DNA of 64,000 nucleotides from Aquipseudomonas alcaligenes MRY13-0052 (GTDB taxonomy: Bacteria > Pseudomonadota > Gammaproteobacteria > Pseudomonadales > Pseudomonadaceae), in contig BATO01000004.1 in the NCBI GenBank assembly GCA_000474255.1, forward strand, positions 62,001 through 126,000. The letters are read 5' to 3'. Below the pieces are notes generated by a model that did not search any database, was not told the DNA's origin, and saw only the letters and a program-made list of their open reading frames with translations. The number at the start of each line of letters is the position of its first letter. Position 1 is the stretch's first letter. Shown here in pieces: positions 8,839 through 19,125 of this stretch. The position numbers were made by a program, and so were the translations under genes.

Positions 8839-9023
8839 GGGCAGGCGCGCAACGTGAGTTGACCTTGGTTCTCAAAACAAGGATTATCCGGCTCAGCGCC
8901 ATGACGGTGGCGTGCACGCCCTAGTTGAGTAAAGCATCCTGCCCGTCGCTGTATTGCCAAGTAGCCCTCTCTTTGAATGGCCTGCGAGTACTAGGGTCCG
9001 AACAGGCCATAAGAGAAATGGCA

Positions 9024-9856
9024 TGAGCAATCTACCTGATACCCCCTCCTTTTCTGCATTCAAAGCGGACGCTAAACGGCTCCAGAAGGAAGCACTGAGC
9101 TCCTCCCCGCACGCGCTTAGTCTGCTTGCAAAGCATGGCTTTGGTGTTTCGGCTCAAGGCGAACCCCAATCATCCATTAAGCTGACCGATTGCCAGCGCG
9201 CACTAGCTGCAAGTTACGGCTATGAATTCCAGTTGCTTCAATTCGAAGACCAACTGATTTCCAAATACATCGCGCATTGCTATAGCCGCGGTTATTGGGG
9301 GACACCCTATTCCTGCAGTTTCAATCGTCCCAGGTTTAGGCTGCAAAATGAAGCAATACTTGATTCTTTCCGCAAGCGAATACCGCTTGCAGTAGCTGCT
9401 TCGAGGAAAGGGGTTGATTTCGCAGGTTTCCATTTCAGCGAGATGCTTTTATCCCGAATTTCCATGGAGGTGGATATAGAGGGCCCGCCAGATTTTTCTG
9501 GAGTTTGCGCGCCAGGTGCTTTGTTTGACCAAGATTGGCTCCATGATGTTGAAAGCCTGAAGGGCGCTGATCTGAGAGAGGCTAAGTTCTATTCTGTGAC
9601 TGTCGATCCCTCCGTACTCCCCGGTGCGCACTGCTTTCAGGCGGACTTCTCCGAAGCAGATCTTCGTGGTGCCGATTTCCGACGTTCCTACCTTCGAGGG
9701 TGTGTGTTTGTAGGGGCGAAGCTGGATGGAGTAAATTTTACTAACTCCGTTTTGCACGAGTGCAATTTCACCGGAGCGACAGGTGAGCACCGCATTGGAA
9801 AAGCGGATTCCCGCGATTGGGCTGTTCGCCCCCTAGGTAAGTTCAAGGTCAGTTAG
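9024..9856 (+). CDS. Pentapeptide-repeat protein
   Basis: A 277-residue protein. The C-terminal third (about 190-255) is a run of pentapeptide repeats (ADFSEADLRGADFRRSYLRG, then VFVGAKLDGVNFTNSVLHEC), which fold into a right-handed quadrilateral helix; some family members mimic DNA and protect gyrase. The N-terminal about 75 residues (FKADAKRLQKEAL, then LTDCQRALAASYGYEFQLLQ) resemble the short helical module found ahead of ankyrin-type or glyoxalase-type domains. The ATG at 9024 (MSNLPDTPSF) is preferred over the frame opening at 8954 because the recognisable domain starts here. It stands alone downstream of the DUF6088 gene; its role as cargo is unknown. Confidence 0.75.
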
Positions 9857-10000
9857 CGACTCTGAGTAATTGCAGACACGCAAATAACCTATTACTAGGT
9901 CTGCTCGGCATGTGCAGCGACGACTCAGGATCTAGCTTCGTATGCGCGGCAGAATACCTTTCCCACTCAATTTAATTGAATGGGTTCAAGGAGTGCGGAA

Positions 10001-10141
10001 TTGAATATGAAAATGATAAAAGAACTTAGAGAGATGGCGTTGAGATTGCCCGCGTGGCGTTTCCTTATGCTTAGCGTAATAGCATTATTTTTTGCCGCAG
10101 GATATCTAGCAGGCAATGTGCCTTGGGACAAAATTCTGTGA
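10001..10141 (+). CDS. Small single-pass membrane protein (46 aa)
   Basis: A short frame starting with TTG at 10001 (or ATG at 10007), preceded by AAGGAG at 9988-9993, 7 bp before the TTG. The product has a basic N-terminus (MKMIKELREMALRLP) and one strong hydrophobic helix (FLMLSVIALFFAAGYLAG). It resembles the small hydrophobic peptides common in mobile elements, possibly a holin-like or toxin-like peptide, but no family is recognised. Good ribosome-binding spacing and an intact membrane helix support translation. Confidence 0.5.
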   Translation: MNMKMIKELREMALRLPAWRFLMLSVIALFFAAGYLAGNVPWDKIL

Positions 10142-10213
10142 CTTTCAGATTAGTGACGCCAAGGGCGGAAGGGCCTAATGGAGCCATTCCGCATCTCCGT
10201 TGATCTAATCTGA

Positions 10214-11953
10214 CTAGATTGTTGGATTTAGTAAACCCATTAACTCGAACGTCTGACGCGCGGATTTTCCTATCGGATTTCCAGGGTAGCGGCTGTGCGC
10301 ATACAGCGCGTACGTGGATGGCAGATACTCCTTATCGTATCTGCCATAGTTCTTTGCTAATCCCGTTAGGGCCTTTCCTATAGCCTTATCGATCGTGCCG
10401 GGATCATCCAGTTCAAATATCAGCCCACTTAAGTGCTCTGATTTAGATTCCGTATCATTATTCCCGCCGATCTTCTCGATTTCTATAATGTAAAATTGCC
10501 GGTTGTTTGCATTTAACCTAACGACCATAACTCCTCTGCTTTTGCGGAGGCTGTTGCTCTTGGCTATCCAGCGTCCAGTACTTGATAAGGGCCTGACAAT
10601 TCCAACAGGAAAGTTCATTATCTTTGGATGAGTTTTATCTGTTTGATTAGGTATGACATAAGACTCGATGGACTCAATACATGGGTTGCAGTCTTTTAAT
10701 TTATGCAGGGCAGTCCAAATGGCCCAAAGGTAACCTGATTCCTTCTCAGAAAGGTCGGTATGTATGTGGACCTTATCGATAGTTCCCTGAGAATTTTTAG
10801 TGTGACCAGTCGACATTTTATCCGCTGGCCCTCTTGGGGGAGCGGGAACGATTCCGCCATGAGGTTGTGAGTCCTTAACGTATACCACGTTTCGTTTTAG
10901 CCCTATAAGCCGTAATGTGCCGTCCGCTTTGCCTCTAGGCTTCCGAGTGTTGTTAGGTTGCTCCTTGCTGGTGATCGGAGGTTCGTTCTGAAATTCGCCT
11001 TTTTCGGGTGGGATATCAGTGCCGCAGGCACTTGAAGCTTTTGGCAGCTGAAGTTTTGCGTCTTCGCCAACGTGATCAAGGTAGGTACGAACTACTGTTA
11101 GTGGTGGATGCGGCGGCATCTCGAATTTATTTATATCTAAGAGTAGAAATTTCTTTTCAGGCTCAATCCAAATGCCTTTGCCTCCTACATGAAGTTTTCC
11201 TTTGAACCAGGGAGTAACTTTTAGGCGGTAAAGCTCGCGTTTGGCTCTAGCTGTTATGGCTTCAGCATTAACACGCTTGCAGGCGCTAAAGGCATAATCA
11301 TCATAAAGTAGATGCGCTAGAAATTGATGGTCGCCGATATTGGTGTTTTTGCTCACCTTTATCTCCCAATACATTTCGTCACAGGCTATTTTTTTGACAA
11401 ATTGGCTTAGTGATAGATCCGGCTTGTAGGATTCGATAATTGTTGTTAATAATAGCTTGGAGCTGCCGTAGCATCTAATAAAAAGCTCGGTGCAAGGGAT
11501 TAATACGGTAACTTCGGAATTTGCAGAGGATGGGATTTCTATTATCCACGATTTTTGATATGTAGGTGGTAGTGATAAGTGATTGGGGTTTGGTTGGCTC
11601 TTCGTTATTGTGCTTGCGTGAACAAGACGGGCATTGTTGAAGTCAACTCGACCTATATAGTCTTCTGAGATTCTAATCTCACCTACGCAGCGCCCCTTTG
11701 ACCAAATAGTTCCGCGTCTGAATACTCCTATCAGAGACAGTTCAATTTGGAAAATAAAGAATGCACCTAGCTGATTGCCGTTGCTTAATTTGCGGAACAC
11801 CATTTCAGCCATAGGTATTCCGGGAGTATTTGGTCCTGGGAGGAGGCCTCCCGGCCACCAAGCTACCAATTCGCCTTCATGGCTCGAAAAACGATTTCCT
11901 TCGGTTGGGTATGTGCCCAAGTTGCGACGCTTGCGGATGCGCTTCAATTGCAT
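10214..11953 (-). CDS. tnsE: TnsE-like transposition protein
   Basis: A 579-residue protein that I align by eye with Tn7 TnsE (538 residues). Matches in order are an IPCTELFIRCYGSSKLLLTT block (TnsE: IPQLELARSLFLINSYF), the region YWEIKVSK through to FKGKLHVGGKGIW (TnsE: FDPPPMQGWKLHVKGR), a charged low-complexity middle, and a C-terminal globular domain ending near YALYAHSRYPGNP. TnsE directs Tn7 to replicating DNA and conjugal plasmids by recognising recessed 3' ends and the sliding clamp. Here the gene is on the opposite strand and 3.5 kb from the tns operon, so it would be expressed separately. Similarity is weak overall; a profile search of the C-terminal domain would settle it. Confidence 0.68.
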   Translation of the reverse strand: MQLKRIRKRRNLGTYPTEGNRFSSHEGELVAWWPGGLLPGPNTPGIPMAEMVFRKLSNGNQLGAFFIFQIELSLIGVFRRGTIWSKGRCVGEIRISEDYIGRVDFNNARLVHASTITKSQPNPNHLSLPPTYQKSWIIEIPSSANSEVTVLIPCTELFIRCYGSSKLLLTTIIESYKPDLSLSQFVKKIACDEMYWEIKVSKNTNIGDHQFLAHLLYDDYAFSACKRVNAEAITARAKRELYRLKVTPWFKGKLHVGGKGIWIEPEKKFLLLDINKFEMPPHPPLTVVRTYLDHVGEDAKLQLPKASSACGTDIPPEKGEFQNEPPITSKEQPNNTRKPRGKADGTLRLIGLKRNVVYVKDSQPHGGIVPAPPRGPADKMSTGHTKNSQGTIDKVHIHTDLSEKESGYLWAIWTALHKLKDCNPCIESIESYVIPNQTDKTHPKIMNFPVGIVRPLSSTGRWIAKSNSLRKSRGVMVVRLNANNRQFYIIEIEKIGGNNDTESKSEHLSGLIFELDDPGTIDKAIGKALTGLAKNYGRYDKEYLPSTYALYAHSRYPGNPIGKSARQTFELMGLLNPTI

Positions 11954-12141
11954 CAGTCATCTTCGATGTAGGCCGAACATGACGACAGGCTGGGATATCT
12001 GCAGCTATTGCTGCAACTCAAAACCGGCCTGTCATGTGCTGATAAGCGCATTGCTTGCAGGGAGGCTGCAGATAAGTGGCGCGTCGGGCTATGGAACTGG
12101 GAGGAAACTCGGTTTCGGATACGCTGCTTAGCAGCATTTGG

Positions 12142-12890
12142 CTATTCAGTACTGCAGCCTGCGGGAAGCGGCCAGCTGCGTGTCGGGCGAGCGTCTTTCA
12201 GCTCGACTGGTACGTCAATTGGCTGCTCATAAGGGCCGAGTAAGGTCTCTATCTCGTGTACTGTCCGAACGGGCCTATCAAGGTTGGTTCCGAGGCCGTC
12301 CTCATGAGGAGTCCACCACGCGATGATCTGAGGATGTCCTGACGTGTCCTCGGTGAGCAACACCTTCCAGAATGCCTCCGGTGTTGCAATCCCATGAGAC
12401 CCAACAAAGTTGTCGTTCTCCAGGTCTCTGGACGAGCTGCCGAACACAACACCGCCGATCACCGTTACTGGTCTGATATCCCGCAGGCATTCGGTCAGCG
12501 TCTCGGTCCTGTACCACGTGTATGAGTTATGGGTGGCAAGCTGAGGGACGATGTTCGTCATCAGGTTGGAGGCATTCATCGCTTGGCGGCTGTCATCGAA
12601 ATGGTTTGCAGGCGCTAGATGGCCACGATGGAAACCTTTGGGCGTGGCATAAGTTTTTCAGAGAACTGCCCTTTGCAGCCTACGGGCAGGCTTCGATCCA
12701 CGCGAAAGTTATCCACGTGCTCCAGCGTGCCTTTCTCTTCTCCTACGGTACAGGTGAAGCGATTAGGCTCGCCGAGCAAGCAGTCAAACCATATTTGGAA
12801 GCGACCGTAGTCGAGCCTCCAGAATCGGTCCTTCAGTAAACACCACTGGATGCGCTGGCTGGCTCTCGGGCGTGGACGGAGACTCCACTA
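12142..12890 (-). pseudogene. DNA/RNA non-specific endonuclease (NUC1 family), frameshifted
   Basis: The C-terminal frame (12142 to about 12660) contains the His-metal finger core FHRGHLAPA followed by MNASNLMTNIVPQ, then VIGGVVFG and IIAWWTPHED. The upstream part, in another frame (about 12650-12890), encodes the typical N-terminal half (WRLDYGRFQIWFD; TVGEEKGTLEHVDNFRVD; RSLPVGCKGQFSEK). The two meet at about 12650 where one base is gained or lost, and a stop lies further upstream (about 12889), so no signal peptide or start is present. The family secretes or self-imports potent nucleases. The usual catalytic DRGH reads HRGH here. This is a decaying gene, probably old cargo. Confidence 0.72.
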
Positions 12891-13497
12891 GAGGGGGCAG
12901 GAGCCTAGAAAGAGGAGGGATAGGTAAAGCAGTTGTCGCATCGACTCTTCCTTGAGGCGAATGAAGACGGTGCCCTTGGGTTTTGCTGCAGCCAACTCCA
13001 GCCCATCTTGGCAGGGCTTTGGCTCAGCTAGAGATTGGTTGTAGCTTCAAAAACAAGGAACTCAGTTTACGCCCAGGCGGACGCTGAAGGCCCGGGCCTC
13101 GTCGTGCCGGCGGATCAGGAATTCACGTACCGTACGCTGACTCACCAGGGCCTTGAGGGAGTCCTCTTGGATGGCGTACCGGATCATCGGAGACGCCTCC
13201 GGCTCAGGTAATCGGGGAAGGGTAGGAGCACCACGCGGTATCTGGCGAAGCACTGGGATGGTTACTTAATGATCAATTATCTATCGAGAGATAATTGCAC
13301 ATAATCCAGTTAATTCGCGGCCTACAGAGGTGTCAGCACACGCGGACTGTTTTCCGCTCACACCTTCTACGTGGCACTCCTTGGCTAAAAAGGAGCCCTG
13401 TGGACCCGGGAGGTTGACCGTCGCCCCTCGGGCCTATTTCTGGACCTCTTGAGCTTCTACACCCAGTAACCGGTGGCCAGGCTCCGTGGGATGACCT
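12891..13497. other. Mostly non-coding stretch left of the IS
   Basis: No well-supported long gene. One 42-residue minus-strand frame is listed separately. The rest looks like fragmented remains of earlier sequence interrupted by the IS insertion at 13498. Confidence 0.5.
13062..13190 (-). CDS. Small hypothetical protein (42 aa)
   Basis: Starts at ATG 13190 (MIRYAIQEDSLKALVSQ) with GGAGG about 8 bp upstream on the minus strand. It has a charged, helix-forming composition and ends ...ARAFSVRLGVN. It may be a truncated end of a larger protein. No family recognised; weak support. Confidence 0.3.
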   Translation of the reverse strand, partial: PMIRYAIQEDSLKALVSQRTVREFLIRRHDEARAFSVRLGVN

Positions 13498-13505
13498 TGT
13501 AGTGG

Positions 13506-14668
<1,163 letters not shown>

Positions 14669-14991
14669 CAGACACCTCTCTATGGCGAGCATTCTCGCCC
14701 TAAATGGGTGTCCGGGATCAGTAGACCACTACACCTTGAGCAGCTACGAGAGCGTTTTATACCCAGAGCTCCTCATGCATGGTGGTCCAGCCACAGGCTT
14801 TAGCCTGTGACTGATCGACGAATTGGCGTCTGAATAGTTGAGCCATAGCGGTGAAGCACAGGTACAGCACTACTCTGCCTAGGAGGGCGTCGCCTGCGAA
14901 CTTTATTCAATCAGCCTGACAGCTATCTTTCGAAAGAATCATCTGGTGAAATGCTGGCACATTGAACGTATTCGCTGACGAAGGGTAACCC

Positions 14992-15357
14992 ATGTCTAAA
15001 CTTGCTGAATTCAAAGCCCTAGAAGCTAAACTCGCCGCTCAGCTCAAGCAGCTGGACGAACTGAAGAATGACAGTGAGCTGAAGCGCGAAATCGAGTTTG
15101 AGGAAAAACTCCGCAGACTCATGGCTGAGTACGGCATCAGCCTTCCTGGCATGGTTTCCCTCCTGGATCCGCAGGCTAACCAGAGCGGGTTCGCTACCGC
15201 ACGCACCGCGCGCGGCCAACGCCGTCAGCGTCAAGTTAAGGTCTACAAGAATCCGGAAACTGGTGAGGTCGTTGAAACCAAGGGCGGCAACCATAAGGTT
15301 TTGAAGGCATGGAAAGAGCAGTACGGCGCTGAAAAAGTGGAAGGCTGGCTGCAATAA
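14992..15357 (+). CDS. MvaT/MvaU-family H-NS-like xenogeneic silencer
   Basis: A 121-residue protein. The N-terminal coiled coil (LAEFKALEAKLAAQLKQLDEL, then LKREIEFEEKLRRLMAEYG) drives dimer and higher-order assembly; the C-terminal about 50 residues form the AT-pincer-type DNA-binding domain (VKVYKNPETGEVVETKGGNH, then KVLKAWKEQYG). MvaT proteins coat AT-rich DNA in Pseudomonas and silence horizontally acquired genes. A copy carried on a transposon probably quiets the AT-rich cargo and reduces host cost, and may mix with chromosomal MvaT/MvaU. The start at ATG 14992 has GAAGG 7 bp upstream. A strong terminator follows at 15377. Confidence 0.93.
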   Translation: MSKLAEFKALEAKLAAQLKQLDELKNDSELKREIEFEEKLRRLMAEYGISLPGMVSLLDPQANQSGFATARTARGQRRQRQVKVYKNPETGEVVETKGGNHKVLKAWKEQYGAEKVEGWLQ

Positions 15358-15376
15358 CGCATCGCCACACCTGCAG

Positions 15377-15403
15377 AAAAGCCAGGCATTTCCTGGCTTT
15401 TTT
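15377..15403 (+). terminator. Rho-independent terminator after mvaT-like gene
   Basis: AAAAGCCAGG, loop CATTT, CCTGGCTTTTTT: a 6-bp GC-rich stem extended by A-T pairs and a T run. Confidence 0.9.
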
Positions 15404-15548
15404 ACGAAGACCGACTCCATGACTCGCGCTAACCAACCCTGGGATAGTTCGACAATGGCGTCGTAGGAAAATATCTCAAAGCGAGGTAATGCAGATCGTC
15501 TAGCCGGCATGGCATCATAAGGCCATCAATCCGAAGGCGAGACTGAAG

Positions 15549-16187
15549 ATGGAACTTATAAGTCAAGAAAAAATCATGCAAGCCCTTGACTGGGCATACG
15601 AGAAATCCGTGAATGGATTCACCGGCCTTGACTCCGCTGAGGAGCTTGCAGCTAGCTACGCCAAGGAAGAAGGTCCTGCTTACGATCAAGCTAATTCTTT
15701 GATCCGTTGGCAGAACACTAAATCAGCCACCTCAGGCTTCATTACCGGCCTAGGTGGACTAATCACACTGCCTGTCGCGCTACCCGCCAACATTACAAGT
15801 GTGCTTTTCGTACAGATCCGCATGATCGCCGCCATCGCCCACCTGGGCGGATATGACATCAAGGATGACAAGGTAAAGACGCTAGTGTTCGCCTGTCTCA
15901 CAGCCAACTCCGCCAAGGAAGTGCTGAAAGACATTGGCATTGCCGTCGGCAACAAACTGGCGATGAATGCGGTGAAGTCGATTTCTGGTAAGACGCTGAC
16001 AGAAATCAACAAAAAAGTAGGCTTCAAGCTGTTCACTAAATTTGGTGAAAAAGGCGTGGTCAATCTCGGCAAAGCCGTCCCCTTGCTGGGGGGCTTAATT
16101 GGTGGAAGTTTCGATGCCTATACGACCAACACCATCGGTAACGTAGCGCGCGATACATTTACTCCAAAGCAAGTCACAACTGCATAG
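15549..16187 (+). CDS. EcsC-family protein
   Basis: A 212-residue protein with the EcsC-family pattern: an N-terminal charged helix (WAYEKSVNGFTGLDSAEELA), a central amphipathic/hydrophobic segment (TGLGGLITLPVALPANITSV), then VQIRMIAAIAHLGGYDIKDD, and a C-terminal glycine-rich hydrophobic region (AVPLLGGLIGGSFDAYTTN). EcsC proteins are membrane-associated and of unclear biochemical role; they recur in accessory regions. It is transcribed in the same direction as the mvaT-like gene but separated from it by a terminator, so it likely has its own promoter. ATG 15549 fits the family N-terminus. Confidence 0.78.
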   Translation: MELISQEKIMQALDWAYEKSVNGFTGLDSAEELAASYAKEEGPAYDQANSLIRWQNTKSATSGFITGLGGLITLPVALPANITSVLFVQIRMIAAIAHLGGYDIKDDKVKTLVFACLTANSAKEVLKDIGIAVGNKLAMNAVKSISGKTLTEINKKVGFKLFTKFGEKGVVNLGKAVPLLGGLIGGSFDAYTTNTIGNVARDTFTPKQVTTA

Positions 16188-16477
16188 TGACTATGCCCTA
16201 GTGATATCCGGGTTCCCCTGTGCCCTTGGCGTCACCTCCTTGGTCACAGGTTATCTGCGAGAACGGGGTGGAAAAAACCCTTAGCTTAAGAACACTAACT
16301 TAGCCGAGAACCAGCTCGTCATTGCTTGCAAGAGTATCGTGGCAGCAGCCCCAACCTCTCCGCTTGCCACAAGCGCCGTCAGACTACTCAGGATATATGG
16401 GGAAGAAGCACACTTGTCGCTTCCAGACGGTATGCGTCATTGGTCTTGGCATCCTTTGGCCAATCAGAGAAATAGCG

Positions 16478-17824
16478 ATGACGAAATTTGTATGCATTCA
16501 ATGCATTCTCGACCCTTACCTGCGAAACCGTGTTGACCACAGCAAAACGGAAGAATGTAGCTACTGCGAGAAAGTAGCTTTCGGCTTGATGCTGGAAGAG
16601 CTAGCGGACTATTGCGAACACACCATTTTTTCATCATTCGTTTTGGTCGCCCAGCCCAGCGCTGTGATTCACCACGGGTACCCTCCACATGGAATGTCAG
16701 TAACCGATACACTGAGGTTGCTCTTGGCTAACAGCGATACTGACCTGCTTGAAGACATCGAGAGCGAGCTGAGGTGCAGATGGGCCGAATGGGACGACGA
16801 TGACCCATACTTTGAGGAAGGCTCGGATACCTCGCTTCAGATGACAACCGACTGGCGATCTATGCAGGAAAGTCTGCTGTACGAGTCCAGATTGGTGAAT
16901 GCTTCGGTGGCGAAGGTTCTCGAAAGGGTCTTTGGAGATATTGAGCAACTGCAGACAGATTTAGCTGGGCGCTCTACCATCGTGGTCGCAGGCCCCCAGC
17001 ATCCCATCAGCGCATTTCACCGCGCCCGATCATTTGATAATGAAACCGGCTTGTCCGATGCCCTCATGCATCCCGAACTCAGTCTTGGGCCAACCCCCAA
17101 AGGCATCGCCTCCGCTGGCAGGATGAACGCCAAAGGCATTTCGGTCTTCTATGGATCTACGGACGAACGAACGGCAATTGCCGAGGTTCGCCCCCCTGTG
17201 GGCAGCTTCGTGGCTACCGCAGTATTCGAGCTCACCCGACCAATTCGGCTGCTAAACTTGGCCGACTTCTCGAGTGTTCGTCCAAACGCTGCCTGGAGTT
17301 ACTTTGATCCGGCCCGCCAGGACCAAGCGGAGCGTTGTGCCTTCCTGCAGCAGCTCAAGGATCGAATGCTGATACCTGTGATGCCGAACGCAGCCGACCA
17401 GGACTATCTCATCACACAGGCGATCGCCGACTTCTTAGCAACGCACCCAAGGCTGAACCTCGATGGGATACTTTTCCCTTCGGTTCAAGCTCCTGAGGAC
17501 AGCGCCCCAGGTCAGAATGTGGTGCTGTTTCATAAAGCGAGCGGTGTGGAACGGACCCGGAAGGAAGATGCCCTTGAGCATGTCGAACTCTGGGAGCCCG
17601 ATGAGGACCAATGGCGTTTTGCCCCCGAGATATTTGAGGCAAAGCCGCAGTTGCAGAGCGCCTTAATTAGCCAAAACCAGCGTTCCGGCCGTGTCAGTAC
17701 CTTGCGGCTAGATCGAAGCCGTATAGCGATTCACAAAATCAAAGCTGTCTCGTTCGCATACAACACCGATCCTGTTCGCCATGTGCTGCCGGGGGAGATC
17801 TACAGGATGAATGGCCGCCGTTAG
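16478..17824 (+). CDS. RES-domain protein with N-terminal zinc-finger-like region
   Basis: A 448-residue protein. Residues 5-30 contain two Cys pairs (CIQC, then CSYC), a likely zinc site; residues about 40-165 are a predicted helical region of unknown type. The C-terminal half is a RES domain, named for conserved Arg, Glu and Ser: FHRARSF, GRMNAKGISVFYGSTDERTA and IAEVRPPVGSFV. Standalone RES toxins (such as MbcT/ParT) degrade or transfer NAD+, usually with a Xre antitoxin; no antitoxin gene is adjacent, so this two-part protein may be regulated through its own N-terminal half. The ATG at 16478 (MTKFVCIQC) is preferred over the open frame from 16322, since it begins at the zinc site. Confidence 0.75.
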   Translation: MTKFVCIQCILDPYLRNRVDHSKTEECSYCEKVAFGLMLEELADYCEHTIFSSFVLVAQPSAVIHHGYPPHGMSVTDTLRLLLANSDTDLLEDIESELRCRWAEWDDDDPYFEEGSDTSLQMTTDWRSMQESLLYESRLVNASVAKVLERVFGDIEQLQTDLAGRSTIVVAGPQHPISAFHRARSFDNETGLSDALMHPELSLGPTPKGIASAGRMNAKGISVFYGSTDERTAIAEVRPPVGSFVATAVFELTRPIRLLNLADFSSVRPNAAWSYFDPARQDQAERCAFLQQLKDRMLIPVMPNAADQDYLITQAIADFLATHPRLNLDGILFPSVQAPEDSAPGQNVVLFHKASGVERTRKEDALEHVELWEPDEDQWRFAPEIFEAKPQLQSALISQNQRSGRVSTLRLDRSRIAIHKIKAVSFAYNTDPVRHVLPGEIYRMNGRR

Positions 17825-17866
17825 CCTGTATGCCCTGTCGATAGCCTCGCGTCGCGAATGCTCAAT

Positions 17867-17893
17867 GAAAAAGCCGCCCTCTAGAGCGGCTTT
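17867..17893. terminator. Bidirectional terminator between convergent genes
   Basis: AAAAAGCCGC, loop, GCGGCTTT sits between the RES-domain gene and the convergent gene at 17930-18718. Confidence 0.8.
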
Positions 17894-17929
17894 CTCATGC
17901 TGGCCGAGAACCAAGATGGACCAGCGCTA

Positions 17930-18718
17930 TCACATGATGAAGGTTCCTTTATCCTGGAACCCGACTGTCGGAGAAATCGCTTGAGCGATCCTCCTCTGTA
18001 CCGCCCGGCGAACAGTAAGATCGATGCCCCCCCGGTGGTCATTCATGATCCAAGCGCCTTTTTCCCGCTCAAGCCAACCAACTGCGGTCGCCTCACCAGA
18101 CTCGAACCCACCCGAACTGCGAATACGATCGCCCTTTGGCCAGCAAGCCACCTTGATGGTGAGCTCGCCCATTCCGTTGTCGTCTACCCAGGCTAACGCA
18201 GGTATCCCGCCAGGCATCCATACATGGAAGTAGGTGCCGTTCTTTGATCGACCAGAGAGCCTGTCGATATCAGCGCCTGCCCAGAAATTATCGCCGGGAC
18301 CCAATCCAAAAAGGCGTTGAGTGAGCCCCGAAACAATCGCAGCGGTTAGCAGGTTTCGAGCGCACATCGCACGATCGGAGTTATACATCGAGCTGACCCA
18401 TTCCTGCTCAGCAAAGCGGGAAAAGCCTGGCCATTCGCCGGCGTCCTCGTAGCCAAACTGACGGAGTCGGTCCAGAAACTTACGGTCGTGGAATTCAAGA
18501 GCTGGACAGGTCGCAGGATCCTTTCCAAGCTCCCAAAGCGATGCCCTAAGAGACGCGTTGGTCCTAAACCCAGCAGCTGAAGCGAGTGCCTCAGTGAGAT
18601 GCGATGACGATATGTGCGGGATAGCAGCCGACATGCGGCTTTTTACAGTACGGAGCGCTTGAGCGCACGGAGGCACGAAGAGCATAGAGCCTTCTCCCAA
18701 TAAGCGGGTCATGTCCAC
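17930..18718 (-). CDS. Hypothetical protein (262 aa)
   Basis: No family firmly recognised. The N-terminal part (HISSSHLTEALASAAGFRTN, then ASLRASLWELG) resembles a helical module seen at the start of several plasmid-borne hypothetical proteins that recognise SSHL-EALA-G patterns. The rest is a mixed alpha/beta domain with tryptophans and a repeated pattern of short strands (GTYFHVWMPGGIPALAWVDD; ELTIKVACWPKGDRI). There is no signal peptide or membrane helix. The gene converges with the RES-domain gene and shares its terminator. Its upstream region (18719-19125) is long and could hold the promoter. Confidence 0.6.
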   Translation of the reverse strand: MDMTRLLGEGSMLFVPPCAQALRTVKSRMSAAIPHISSSHLTEALASAAGFRTNASLRASLWELGKDPATCPALEFHDRKFLDRLRQFGYEDAGEWPGFSRFAEQEWVSSMYNSDRAMCARNLLTAAIVSGLTQRLFGLGPGDNFWAGADIDRLSGRSKNGTYFHVWMPGGIPALAWVDDNGMGELTIKVACWPKGDRIRSSGGFESGEATAVGWLEREKGAWIMNDHRGGIDLTVRRAVQRRIAQAISPTVGFQDKGTFIM

Positions 18719-19125
18719 CGATTACGCTTCGACCCTAATGGGGAAGACGTGAGAGTGTTTACCGCAGCTTCGTTTCACCCGGTGGCAGGTGTGGTTGAGC
18801 CGACCTGCGGTAAGGATATGACGGCAGGAGCACCTGAGCAAGTCCGGTAAATCGAAGGCCACTATCAGGGCACTGCTGAGGGGGTAGAGCGGATACCCCC
18901 CTTTTAACTCAGGCTGAGCTCAAAGGAAAAAGCCCGCGATGCGGCAACCATGGCCGCTCCTGGTAAGCGTTGCTTCTCAGCCCCGGTCTTTGATCATCTC
19001 GATTATTTGCATATTGAAGCCGGCCTCGAACGGTCAACGCTCCAAATCATGAGCAGCCATTCCGTATGTGGATGCTCCGCCTTTCGAGGCGCTTGGGGAA
19101 ACCTTGTCCGAACGCTCGCCCTAGC
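18719..19125. other. Intergenic region without a supported gene
   Basis: About 400 bp between the divergently placed ends of the 262-aa gene and the TrlF-like gene. It contains AAAAAGCCCGCGATGCGG, resembling half of a terminator stem. Nothing else is clear. Confidence 0.4.

Noticed and set aside
15019..15510. 163-codon minus-strand frame opposite the MvaT-like gene
   Set aside because: Antisense shadow; the plus strand encodes a full, conserved MvaT-family protein with ribosome-binding site and terminator.
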